Shown here piece by piece: positions 54,715 through 64,000 of a stretch of DNA of 64,000 nucleotides. Position 1 is the first letter of the stretch. Each line of letters opens with the position of its first letter. The translations under genes were made by a program, and so were the position numbers. The DNA comes from Budorcas taxicolor (Eukaryota; Chordata; Mammalia; Artiodactyla; Bovidae). The stretch is taken from contig NC_068912.1 of NCBI RefSeq assembly GCF_023091745.1, forward strand, positions 75,565,067 to 75,629,066, in the 5' to 3' direction. The notes beneath the pieces were generated by a model. That model was given only the letters and a program-made list of their open reading frames with translations, was not told the DNA's origin and ran no database searches.

Positions 54715-55260
54715 GTGGTCATGTGTGGCCATGTGCATACACAGAGCAGCAAAAAGTTGAATTGCTCCATGTGCACGCTTCTAGCCGAGGATTGAATGCA
54801 TATTGTTTTGCCTTCTTCTTTCATCATTTATACCTCAAACAAGTGTCCTCTTTGTGGTCTTCAGCACCATGTATTTGCATTTTTTTTTGTTGGTGGTTTT
54901 GCTCTTAAAGTGTTCCCAGAACATGGTACTGAGGTTCTATCTAGTGTTCCTAAGCACAAGAAGGCTATCATACACATTACGGAAGAAATATCTTGATAAG
55001 CTTTGTTCAGGCATGAGTTATAGTGCTGTTTGGCCATTAGCTCATTGTTAATGAATCAACAATACATGTTACATAAGGTGTCTTCAAATAGAAGACACAT
55101 AAGGCAAGGTTATGTATTCTTTGGTTAACAAAAGCCTTGTGACTAGAAGCTTGCAGGAATCTAACCCTATATCTCTCCTAGGAGCCATGATTTGCTATTT
55201 CAGTATTAGCAGCAAATTTATAAGAACACAGTTACTACAGATAACCAAAGTCAATTTCCT
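54715..55260 (+). mobile_element. Tigger1-type DNA transposon, internally deleted
   Basis: GCAGCAAAAAGTTGAATTGC, ATGTGCACGCTTCTAGCCGA, the coding start GGTACTGAGGTTCTATCTAG encoding TEVLSSVPKHKKA, then GATAAGCTTTGTTCAGGCAT encoding DKLCSGMSYSAV, and the 3' part TTGCAGGAATCTAACCCTAT and CCTAGGAGCCATGATTTGC. It keeps the N-terminal DNA-binding region of a pogo-like transposase (similar to TIGD1) and the 3' end, but most of the transposase is deleted. A frameshift splits the N-terminal frame near 54985. Two overlapping frames (54796-54996 and 54803-55051) carry the pieces. Confidence 0.75.
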
Positions 55261-55317
55261 GACATACTTTACCTCATAAAAATTTTTAAATGCTACAAAT
55301 CTAAAATAACATCAGTA

Positions 55318-55535
55318 TTCAGTTCAGTTCAGTCACTCAGTCATGTCCGACTCTTTGCAACCCCATGAATCACAGCATGCCAGGCTTCCCTGTCCATCAC
55401 CAATTCCCGGAGTTCACTCAGATTCACGTCCATCAAGTCAGTGATGCCATCCAGCCATCTCATCCTCTGTTGTCTCCTTCTCCTCCTGCCCCCAATTCCT
55501 CCCAGCATCAAAGTCTTTTCCAATGAGTCAACTCT
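55318..55535 (-). mobile_element. BovB LINE 3' end, antisense, younger subfamily
   Basis: CAGTTCAGTTCAGTCACTCA to TTCCAATGAGTCAACTCTGG. It covers the tail and last coding portion (minus-strand frame with SLEKTLMLGGIGGRRRR and RMRWLDGITD). It ends abruptly at about 55535. Confidence 0.95.
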
Positions 55536-55539
55536 GGTG

Positions 55540-55868
55540 AAAGCTAAATGACAACCTAGGAAAAAACACGCAGCACTTGACAGCAAAGGGCTAGTATCAA
55601 TAATATATGAGAAAACAAACATAAAAAGTTGTGAAAATAAGATTTATTGAGTCAATTGTCTTTAATTCCACTTTTGCTAAAACTGTAGTTAAAATTATTG
55701 GTCACAAATTTGAAAAGTACTAATGAAGAATGTGAAGTAAAAAAAGAAGCTGTTGACATGAGAGTTTTGACACTTAGTACTTAAAAGTACTTGTTTGGAA
55801 GAAAATTACCTTGTTTGGAAGAAAATTAAGTCTCATACATTTGTCAAAATACTTTAAAAAATTTATAC
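55540..55868. other. Unassigned sequence
   Basis: A short L1-like snippet (GACAGCAAAGGGCTAGTATC) at about 55577. A 17-base tandem repeat, TTGTTTGGAAGAAAATT, at 55792 and 55811. Confidence 0.4.
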
Positions 55869-55871
55869 CTC

Positions 55872-56836
55872 AGTTCAGTTCAGTTCAGTCGCTCAGTTGT
55901 GTCCGACTCTTTGCGACCCCATGAATCACAGCATGCCAGGCCTCCCTGTCCATCACCAAACTCGAAATTCACCCAAATTCAAGTCAATCGAGTTGGTGAT
56001 GCCATCTAGTCATCTCATCCTCTGTCGTCCCCTTCTCCTCCTGCCCCCAATCCCTCCCAGCATCAGAGTCTTTTCCAATGAGTCAACTCTTCCCATGAGG
56101 TGGCCAAAGTACTGGAGTTTCAGCTTCAGCATCATTCCTTCCAAAGAAATCCCAGGACTGATCTCCTTAGAATGGACTGGTTGGATCTCCTTGCAGTCCA
56201 AGGAACTCTCAAGAGTCTTCTCCAACACCACAGTTCAAAAGCATCAATTCTTTGGCACTCAGCCTTCTTCACAGTCCAACTCTCACATCCATACATGACC
56301 ACTGGAAAAACCATAGCCTTGACTAGATGGACCTTTGTTGGCAAAGTAATATCTCTACTTTTTAATATGCTACCTAGGTTGGTCATAACTTTCCTTCCAA
56401 GGAGCAAGCATCTTTAATTTCATGGCTGCAGTCACCATCTGCAGTGATTTTGGAGCCCCCAAAAATAAAGTCTGACATTGTTTCCACTGCTTCCCCATCT
56501 ATTTCCCATGAAGTGATGGGACCGGATGCCATGATCTTCATTTTCTGGATGTTGAGCTTTAAGCCAAATTTTTCACTCTCCTCTTTCACTTTCATCAAGA
56601 GGCTTTTTAGTTCCTCTTCACTTTCTGCCATAAGGGTGGTGTCATCTGCATATCTGAGGTTACTGATATTTCTCCCAGCAAACTTGATTCCAGCTTTTGC
56701 TTCTTCCAGTCCAGCATTTCCCATGATGTACTGTGCATAAAAGTTAAATAAGCAGGGTGACAATATACAGCCTTGATGGACTTCTTTTCCTATTTGGAAC
56801 CAGTCTGTTGTTCCATGTCCAGTTCTAACTAGTATG
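55872..56836 (-). mobile_element. BovB LINE, 3' half, antisense, younger subfamily
   Basis: CAGTTCAGTTCAGTTCAGTC (tail) to GTTGTTCCATGTCCAGTTC. It covers RT motif 5 (YADD codons 56652-56641 intact) to the C-terminus. The coding parts are 56763-56383 (126 codons, SPCLFNFYAQYIM onward), 56407-56132 and 56231-56010, in shifting frames. An ORF-breaking deletion lies near 56400. Confidence 0.96.
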
Positions 56837-56839
56837 TAT

Positions 56840-57750
56840 CTTTTTAAGTTAAATTTCTTGCCTAACTGTATTTAATTAAGAGCAATGATCTTTCTTATTA
56901 CAAATAGATCTAATAAAAAATTCAAGAACTGTTTTTGTGGAACTGTGAGTTTGAAGACGTCTGCAATAAAAAATTGTATTTGGTCAAATATTCTGTGTAG
57001 AAAACTGTGTTCCTTAAAGGAATTGTGTTCCTTAAATTTGTGAAATTTTTTTCCTTGGAGATTGAACATACTCACCAGTCTTGTAAAGGCTTAATCATTA
57101 TGTGTCAGTTAAACTAGTATATATAAAATGTATTTCTTTCTTAGATTAGAAACATTTTATAAAGGACTGTCTTTTAAGAATGTGCTATGTAAAAAATTAA
57201 ACCTATCCCTAATCAAATTATGTGGAAATACAACAACGAAAAACCAAAACCTTATTTTTCTTACACAATAGCAAATAATGCAAGGAACAAAATAAAAAAA
57301 AATTCATACTTTTCATAGACTCGTTAATTTATCTAATCTTTTGATTCCTTAGAGTAAAATTTCTTCTTCAGCTAAGAATAGAAAAACTGTAAATATTAAC
57401 ATATAAAATCATTTCTACTATTGCTGTCTAATCATCTTTATTAATATATAAAAGTGGGTTAGATTTGAATATTCAGAGGATAAAATATCATGTTACCTGG
57501 ATGAATGTACAGTATAAAAGCTACATTCTAAAAATTGTGAGAAAACAAGGCTGGCCCAAGTTTAAATTGTGAAGCCCATTGTCTTCCTCCATTCTCCTTT
57601 CTCTGTTTTTACAGACTAGTTTTTTCCCTTCCTAAATAAAAACCTTAATGTTTTCATGCTCTCTCTGCTAATTGTCAAATATCATATTATTTTGAAATAT
57701 TTCTTATGGAGAAAGGCCAATTTTATAAATATCATGGTGTATTAGAGTAT
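56840..57750. other. Unassigned AT-rich sequence
   Basis: About 900 bases with no recognised gene or repeat. AATTGTGTTCCTTAAA-type duplication at about 57005-57035. Confidence 0.45.
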
Positions 57751-57756
57751 TTGCTA

Positions 57757-60275
57757 TTGTTCAGTCACTAAGTCATGTTTGACTCTCTGTGACCCAATGG
57801 ACTGCAGCATGCCAGGCTTCCATTCCTTCACTATCTCCTGGAGTTTGCTCAAAGTCTGTTGTGTCAATGATGCCATCCAGCCATTTCATCCTCTGTCATC
57901 CACTTCTCCTCCTGCCTTCTATCTTTCCCAGCATCGAGGTCTTTTCCAATGAGTCAGTTCTTCCCATTGGGTGGCCAAGGTATTGGAGCTTCAGCTTCAG
58001 CATCAGTCCTTCCAGGGTTGAATATGCAGAGTTGATTTCCTTTAGGATTGACTGCTTTGATCTCTTTGCTGTCGAACGGACTCTCAAGAGCCTTCTTCAA
58101 CACCACAGTTCCAAAGCATCAATTTTTCAATGCTCAGCTTTCTTTATGGTCCAACACTCACATCCGTACATGACTACTAGAAAAACCATAGCTTTGATTA
58201 GAGAGAACTTTGCCGGCAAAATGGTATCTTTGCTTTTTTAATACGCTGTCTAGGTTTGTCATAGATTTCCTTCCAAGAAGCAATCATTTTTTATTTAATG
58301 GTTTCAGTCACCATCTGCAGTCAGTGGGGATGTTTGGGCCCTTTTCTTGGAACCCAAGAAAATAAAATGTCACGGTTTCCATTTTTCCCTCATCTATTTG
58401 CCATGAAGTGATGGAACCAGATGCCATGATCTCAGTTTTTTTGAATGTTGAGTTTGAAGCCAGTTTTTACACTCTCCTCTTTCAGCCTCATCACTTCAGT
58501 TCAGTTCAGTTGCTCATTCATGTCTGACTCTGCGACTTCATGGATTGCAGCACGCCAGGCCTCCCTGTCCATCACCAACTCCCAGAGTTTACTCAAACTC
58601 ATGTCCACTGTTTCAGTGATGGCATTCAACCATTTCATCCTCTGTCATCCCCTTTTACTGCCTTCAATCTTTCCCAGCATCAGGGTCTTTGCCAATGAGT
58701 CAGTTCTTCACATCAGGTGGCCAAAATATTGGAGTTTCAGATTCAGCATCAGTCCTTCTAATGAATATTCAGGACTGATTTCTTTTAGGATGGACTGGTT
58801 GGATGTCCTTCTAGTCCAAGGGACTCTCAAGATTCTTCTCCAACACCACAGTTTAAAAATATCAGTTCTTCAGTGCTCAGCTTTCTTTATAGTCCAACTC
58901 TCATATCCATAGATGACTATTGGAAAACCATAGTTTTGACTACACAGACCTTGGTTGGCAAAGTAATCTCTACTTTTTAATATGCTGTCTAGACTGGTCA
59001 TAACTCTTCTTCCAAGGAGCAAGCATCTTTTAATTTCATTGCTGCAGTCACCATCTGCAGTGATTTTGGAGCCCGCCCAAAGAGTCTGTCATTGTTTCCT
59101 TATCTATTTGTCATGAAGTGATGTGACCAGATGGCATGATCTCAGTTTTCTGAATGCTGAGTTTTAAGCCAAACTTTCCACTCAGCTCTTTCACTTTCAT
59201 CAAGAGGCTCTTTAGTTCCTCTTCACTTTCTGCCGTAAATGTGGTGTCATCTGCATATCTGAGGTTATTGATATTTCTCCCAGCAATCTTGATTCCAGCT
59301 TGTGCTTCATCCAGCCCAGCATTTCTCATGATGTACTCTACACATAAGTTAAATAAGCAGGGTGACAATACACAGCCTTGGCATACCCTTTTCCCAATTT
59401 AGAACCAGTCTATTGTTCCATGTCCAGTTCTAACTGTTGCTTCTTGACCTGAATACAGATTTCTCAGGAGGCAGGTCAGATGGTCTGGTATTCCCATCTC
59501 TTTAAGAATTTCCCACAGTTTGTTCATGACCCAGATAATCACAGTGGTCTGATCATTCACCTAGATCCAGACATCCTGGAATGCAAAGTCAAGTGGGCCT
59601 TAGGAAGCATCACTACAAACAAAGCTAATTTTAGGTGATGGAATTCCAGTTGAGCTATTGCAAATCGTGAAAGATGATGCTGCGAAAGTGCTGCACTCAA
59701 CATGCCAGCAAATTTAGAAAACTCAGCAGTGGCCACGGGACTGGAAAAGGTCAGTTTTCATTCCAATTCTATAGAAAGGCAATGCCAAAGAGTGTCCAAA
59801 TTACTGCACAATTGTGCTCATCTCACACGCTAGCAAAGCAATGCTCAATATTCTTCAAGCCAGGCTCAACAGTACGTGAACTGAGAACTTCCAGATGTTC
59901 AATCTGGATTTAGAAAAGGCATAGGAACCAGACATTAAGTTGCCAACATTCATTTGATCATCAAAAAAGCAAGAGAGTTCACCCTCATAAAGAGGTTCTT
60001 TAGTTTCTTTTCACTTTCTGCAATTAGAGTGGTAACATATCTGCATGCCTGAGTTTATTGATATTTGTCCAAGCAATCTTGATGCAGCTTGTGATTCATC
60101 CAGCCCAGCATTTTCCATAATATACACCGCATATATGTTAAATAAGTGAAGTGACAATATACAGCCTTAGCATACTCCTTTCCGAATTTCTAACGAGTCT
60201 GTTGTTCCATGTCTGGTCCTAACTGTTCCTTCTTGACTTGCATACAGGTTTCTCATGAGGCAGGTAACATTATCT
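57757..60275 (-). mobile_element. Outer BovB LINE, antisense, older subfamily, split by an inner BovB
   Basis: Part 1 (57757-58491) is antisense from the tail complement to just past the KLNIQK region. Part 2 (59979-60275) resumes at the matching position (AAAGAGGTTCTTTAGTTTC, AAATAAGTGAAGTGACAATA, CATACAGGTTTCTCATGAGG). Between them lies another complete insertion. The TYR-ALA-ASP-ASP codons in part 2 are destroyed by indels at about 60030-60045. The older-subfamily region is seen as GTTGAATATGCAGAG. Confidence 0.93.
58492..59977 (-). mobile_element. Inner BovB LINE with 5' inversion, nested in another BovB
   Basis: Segment 58492-59527 is antisense BovB from tail (TTCAGTTCAGTTCAGTTGCT) to the NKLWEILKEM region. 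Segment 59529-59977 is upstream RT sequence in sense (TCATGACCCAGATAATCACA to AAAAAAGCAAGAGAGTTC). About 80 bases of BovB are missing between the outer end of the inverted part and the start of the 3' part. TTCAGCCTCAT at 58481-58491 and TTCACCCTCAT at 59978-59988 are an 11-base target duplication with one mismatch. YADD codons lie at 59257-59246. Confidence 0.93.
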
Positions 60276-60279
60276 GTAT

Positions 60280-60545
60280 TCAATTATAGTAAAAACATAC
60301 AACTGTACTTAACTTTTAGAATCAATTTAATCTTTTAATTATGTTTGGGCATCTTCATTTTTTAATGTCAGAGATATGACAGTGAGTGATTTTTGAAGAT
60401 GGATGGAGGAGCTTTTGAAACTCCTTCCCACAGTATCTGAGTAAACTATCTCCTTGATATTAAGAGTAGGATCCACCCTAAGTTGCTTGTGAATGCCTTA
60501 TACCATCGTCATATTTAATTTCCCCAAAACAGTTGTCTCTTGAAC
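60280..60545. other. Unassigned short stretch
   Basis: No recognisable feature. Confidence 0.4.
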
Positions 60546-60582
60546 AAAACAGCAGTCAGTTCAGTTCATTTCAGTCACTCAG

Positions 60583-61056
60583 TCATGTCTGACTCTTTGT
60601 GACCCCATGAATCGCAGCATGCCAGGCCACCCTGTCCATCACCAACTCCCGGAGTTCACTCAGACTCACATCCATAGAGTCAGTGATGCCATCCAGCCAT
60701 CTCATTCTCGGTCGTCCCCTTCTCCTCCTGCCCTCAATCCCTCCCAGCATCAGGGTCGTTTCCAATGAGTCAACTCTTCCCATGAGGTGGCCAAAGTACT
60801 GGAGTTTCAGCTTCAGCATCATTCCTTCCAAAGAAATCCCAGGGCTGATCTCCTTCAGAATGGACTGGTTGGATCTCCTTGCAGTCCAAGGGACTCTCAA
60901 GAGTCTTCTCCAACACCACAGTTCAAAAGCATCAATTATTTGGTGCTCAGCCTTCTTCACAGTCCAATTCTCACATCCATACATGACCACGGGAGAAACC
61001 ATAGCTTTGACTAGATGGACCTTAGTCAGCAATGTCTCTGGTTTTGAATATACCAT
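60583..61056 (-). pseudogene. BovB ORF: C-terminal segment
   Basis: A 157-codon open stretch containing VVMYGCENWTVKKAEH, FELWCWRRLLRVPWTARR, ISPGISLEGMMLKLKLQYFG, a basic GRRRRGRPRMRW run and DREAW-type sequence (here DRVAW). It returns to the same frame as the N-terminal segment, because three deletions of 2, 5 and 5 bases sum to 12. Confidence 0.9.
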
Positions 61057-61528
61057 CTAGCTTGGTCATAACTTTTCTTCCAAAGAGTAAGCGTCTTTTA
61101 ATTTCATGGCTGCAGTCACCATCTGCAGTGATTTTGGAGCCCCCAAAAATTAAGTCTGACACTGTTTCCACTGTTTCCCCATCTATTTCCCATGAAGTGA
61201 TGGGACCACATGCCATGATCTTCATTTTCTGAATGTTGAGCTTTAAGCCAACTTTTTCACTCTCCGCTTTCACTTTCATCAAGAGGCTTTTTAGTTCCTC
61301 TTCACTTTCTGCCATAAGGGTGGTGTCATCTGCATATCTGAGGTTTTTGATATTTCTCCCAGCGATCTTGATTTCAGCTAGTGTTTCTTCCAGTCCAGCG
61401 TTTCTCATGATGTACTCTGCATAGAAGTTAAATAAGCAGGGTGACGATATACAGCCTTGATGTACTCCTTTTACTGTTTGGAACTGTTGTTCCATGTGCA
61501 GTTCTAACTGTTGCTTCCTGACCTGCAT
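61022..61528 (-). pseudogene. BovB ORF: RT catalytic core (YADD) segment
   Basis: Continues the reverse transcriptase in a shifted frame for 168 codons. GVHQGCISSPCLFNFYAEYI precedes the YADD motif at residues 65-68 (codons 61336-61325, both aspartates intact), then KLNIQKMKIMACG and ITADGDCSHEIKRR. It is bounded by a 5-base deletion at about 61481-61492 upstream and another at about 61025-61035 downstream. Confidence 0.9.
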
Positions 61529-61589
61529 ACAGATTTCTCAAGAGGCAGGTCAGGTGGTCTGGTATTCCCATCTCTTTCAGATTCTTCCA

Positions 61590-62847
61590 GTTTATTGTGA
61601 TCCACACAGTCAAAGGCTTTGGCATAGTCAATAGAGCAGAAATAGATGTTTTTCTGGAACTCTCTTGCTTTTTCCATGATCCAGCGGATGTTGGCAATTT
61701 GATCTCTGGTTCCTCTGCCTTTTCTAAAACCAGCTTGAACATCAGGAAGTTCACAGTTCACATATTGCTGAAGCCTGGCTTGGAGAATTTTGAGCATTAC
61801 TTTACTAGCATGTGAGATGAGTGCAATTGTGTGGTAGTTTAAACATTTTTTGGCATTGCATTTCTTTGGAATTGGAATGAAAACTGACCGTTTCCAATCC
61901 TGTGGCCACTGCTGAGTTTTCCAAGTTTGTTGGCATATTGAGTGCAGCACTTTCACAGCATCATCTTTCAGGATTTGAAACAGCTCAACTGGAATTCTAT
62001 CACCTCCACTAGCTTTGTTCGTAGTGATGCTTTCTAAGGCCCACTTGACTTCGCATTCCAGGATGCCTGGCTCTAGATGAGTGATCACACCATTATAATT
62101 ATCTGGGTCATGAAGATCTTTTTTGTACAGTTCTTCTGTGTATTCTTGCCACCTCCTCTTAATATCTTCTACTTCTGTTAGGTCCATACCATTTCTCTCC
62201 TTTATCGAGCTCATCTTTGCATGAAATGTTCCCTTGGTATCTCTAATTTTCTTGAAGCGATCTCTAGTCTTTCCCATTCTGTTGTTTTCCTCTATTTCTT
62301 TGCATTGATCACTGAAGAAGGCTTTCTTATCTCTTTTTGCTATTCTTTGGAACTCTGCATTCAGATGCTTATATCTTTCCTTTTCTCCTTTGCTTTTCAC
62401 CTCTCTTCTTTTCACAGCTATTTGTAAGGCCTCCTCAGACAGCCATTTTGCTTTTTTGCATTTCTTTTCCATGGGGATGGTCTTGATCCCTGTCTCCTGT
62501 ACAATGTCACAAACCTCATTCCATAGTTCATCAGCCACTCTGTCTATCAGATCTAGGCCCTTAAATCTATTTCTCACTTCCACTGTATAATCATAAGGGA
62601 TTTGATTGAGGTCATACCTGAATTGTCTAGCGGTTTTCCTTACTTTCTTCAACTTCAGTCTGAATTTGGCAATAAGGAGTTCATGATCTGAGCCGCAGTC
62701 AGCTCCTGGTCTTGTTTTTGTTGAAAGTATAGAGCTTGTCCATCTTTGGCTGCAAAGAATATAATCAATCTGATTTCGGTGTTGACCATCTGGCGATGTC
62801 CATGTATAGAGTCTTTTGTGTTGTTGGAAGAGGGTGTTTGCTATGAC
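61590..62847 (-). pseudogene. BovB ORF: endonuclease C-terminus, linker and RT fingers, open
   Basis: A minus-strand frame is open from the truncation point to about 61590 (roughly 420 codons). It contains the endonuclease SDH motif (codons 62691-62683), a lysine- and arginine-rich linker, then RT segments: DWKRSVFIPIPKK, NYHTIALISHASKVMLK, AGFRKGRGTRDQIANIRW and FCSIDYAKAFDCVDHNKL, which carries the first catalytic aspartate (motif A). A 2-base deletion at about 61581-61595 ends this frame. The product would nick DNA and reverse-transcribe BovB RNA. Without its N-terminus this copy cannot. Confidence 0.9.
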
Positions 62848-62852
62848 CAGTA

Positions 62853-63010
62853 TTTATAGTCATCCCTCTTTATCCAGAGTTCTTCCACATCCACAGATTC
62901 AGTGAGCCAGGAATAGTGTAGATCTATAGTATTTACCACAGAAAGATATCAGCATATAAGTGGTCCAGTGCAGTTCAAACTTAACTTGTTCAAAGGTCAA
63001 CTGCAAAATG
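62853..63010 (+). mobile_element. Tigger-like nonautonomous DNA transposon (MITE) fragment
   Basis: TATAGTCATCCCTCTTTATC, TTCCACATCCACAGATTC and the far end AGTGGTCCAGTGCAGTTCAA, TTGTTCAAAGGTCAACTG match the two ends of a Tigger-family MITE, with most of the middle absent or altered. Outer inverted repeats (AGTCATCCCT and complement) are weak. Confidence 0.5.
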
Positions 63011-63014
63011 TGTT

Positions 63015-63725
63015 TGAGATCAGGATTAGAAAATTGCTGGTTCCTTAAGATCAGCAATTAGATAAGTGACTAGATCTGAAGTAGTTTTAAAGGTACCTTA
63101 CTTAAAGTGATGCCTCAGTAAAATCACAAATGTTAAATGTGTAAATTCCAAGGGCGTTTTGAACTTGCTTGATATTAAACTTTTCATCAACCACATGAGA
63201 GGGAATTTTTTTCAGTTCAGAAATTTGAGTTCTATATACACAAATGTATACATATATTTCAGTTTTTAAAGCAACTGTAGTTTGCTCCTTTAAAAAGAAG
63301 ATTCTTTACAAGGTTAAATATTAACTTTGCGTTTAATCTACAGTTTTATTTTTAGAGACTATTATTCTAGGTCTTTGGCTTAGCATTAAGATCTTTCCAT
63401 ACATCTAGCACACTGAGTTTTTTAGTGATAACTCTCAATGAACCCGAAATCTTTGTCAAAGTCAATTCTTATTCTAAAGAAATAAATAAGAACTCATGCC
63501 CTCCTACTTGTTATGTGTGTTTTTCCATACCACATCTTTACCTTATCTTGGACTACTGAAATTGTTTTCATCTTTCAAGACTCACATCAAATGCAAGCGT
63601 TTCTATGGACTGTCCCTACAGTATCCAGAGTCAGGGACCAGCTGATGTCCCTTTCTAAACACAATTATAGTCATGTGGCAACCAAACTGCTTACCTCAAT
63701 TACAATTACCATTCCACCCTCTGTG
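63015..63725. other. Mostly unassigned; possible L2 fragment near 63540-63700
   Basis: No gene. The part CATCTTTCAAGACTCACATC to CATTCCACCC weakly resembles the L2 3' region. The rest is AT-rich. Confidence 0.35.
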
Positions 63726-63727
63726 CT

Positions 63728-64000
63728 GTGCTTAGTTGCTCAATCATGTCCAACCCTTTGAAACTCCATGGACTGTAGCCTGCCAGACCCTTCTGTCCAT
63801 GGGGATTCTCCAGGCAAGAATACTGGAGTGGGTTGCCATGCCCTCCTCTAGAGGATCTTCCCAACCCAGGGATCAAACCCAGGTCTCCTGCATTGCGGGT
63901 GGATTCTTTATGATCTGAGCCACCAGGGAAGCCCAGAAATACTGGAGTGGGTAGCCTATACCTTCTTACCTTCTCCAGTGGATCTTCCCTACCCAGGAAT
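63728..64000 (-). repeat. Extended Bov-tA SINE, antisense, running off the window end
   Basis: A full antisense copy (TGCTTAGTTGCTCAATCATG to GAGCCACCAGGGAAGCCC, about 63935), followed directly by a second antisense unit's middle (ATACTGGAGTGGGTAGCCTA, GTGGATCTTCCCTACCCAGG). It has the same one-and-a-half-unit layout as the copy at 9673-9978. Confidence 0.92.

Larger units (their letters stand above)
60550..62847 (-). mobile_element. BovB LINE, 2.3 kb, antisense, younger subfamily; longest and best preserved copy
   Basis: Runs from the tail (CAGTTCAGTTCATTTCAGTC) to the C-terminal part of the AP endonuclease (the TGGTCATAGCAAACACC region at 62845). A full-length BovB is about 3.2 kb, so roughly the first 0.9 kb is missing: the 5' UTR and most of the endonuclease. 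The remaining coding region is nearly continuous, with three small deletions and no other disruption that I can see. It has no clear target-site duplication, and a Tigger-like fragment abuts it. Confidence 0.96.

Noticed and set aside
1..64000. A novel multi-gene system
   Set aside because: Both strands were read for conserved gene clusters, regulated operon-like layouts and unusual RNA structures. Everything with coding character resolves to LINE, DNA transposon or retroviral debris.

Overview
This window is mammalian nuclear DNA from a ruminant, most likely a bovid. The basis is the combination of BovB (RTE-type) LINEs, tRNA-headed Bov-tA SINEs, dimeric Bov-A2 SINEs with (AGC)n tails, CHR-type cetartiodactyl SINEs, and a cattle-type L1 with its characteristic 5' start and 3' UTR. 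I cannot separate cattle, yak, buffalo, sheep and goat from sequence alone. The DNA is AT-rich and CpG-poor. I see no host protein-coding exon, no tRNA or rRNA gene and no CRISPR array. It reads as intergenic or deep intronic sequence, and every open frame I recognise belongs to a decayed transposable element.

Layout. 0-5 kb: the 5' half of an antisense L1 that runs off the left edge, then a very old antisense L1M with SINEs inserted. 5-20 kb: sparse, AT-rich, mostly unassigned sequence carrying Bov-A2 and Bov-tA copies, a 5'-truncated BovB, an MLT1-type LTR, MIRs and L1 3' tails. 17.8-18.7 kb: a probable class I retroviral LTR. 18.9-25 kb: an L1 tail, an L1/HAL1 remnant, two BovB 3' ends and a broken L1M. 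26-30 kb: a faint endogenous retrovirus remnant, recognisable only by an envelope transmembrane-subunit motif and a possible LTR, broken by a BovB and two Bov-tA copies. 30-35 kb: L1M fragments, one with a 5' inversion, and a BovB with a 5' inversion and a clear target-site duplication. 36-40 kb: two forward BovB copies. 42-46 kb: an L1 3' end that appears to carry a BovB snippet before its poly(A), then a roughly 2 kb ancient L1M split by a BovB and a Bov-tA. 51.2-51.7 kb: a well-bounded solo LTR. 53.6-62.9 kb: a BovB-dense block with six copies, including one BovB nested inside another, plus two Tigger-like DNA transposon remnants. The window ends in an antisense Bov-tA.

How the parts relate. 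BovB supplies the reverse transcriptase and endonuclease. The Bov-tA and Bov-A2 SINEs end in the same roughly 40-base segment as BovB, which fits the established view that BovB mobilises them in trans. Several SINEs have perfect 9-14 base target-site duplications, so their boundaries are exact. Insertions into other elements give a relative order: L2, MIR, L1M, MLT1 and Tigger are oldest; BovB and CHR come next; Bov-tA and Bov-A2 include the youngest events. I found no previously undescribed functional system. The most useful observations are structural: 5' inversions in BovB, a nested BovB, a possible L1 3' transduction, and a largely open antisense BovB frame at 60.5-62.8 kb.
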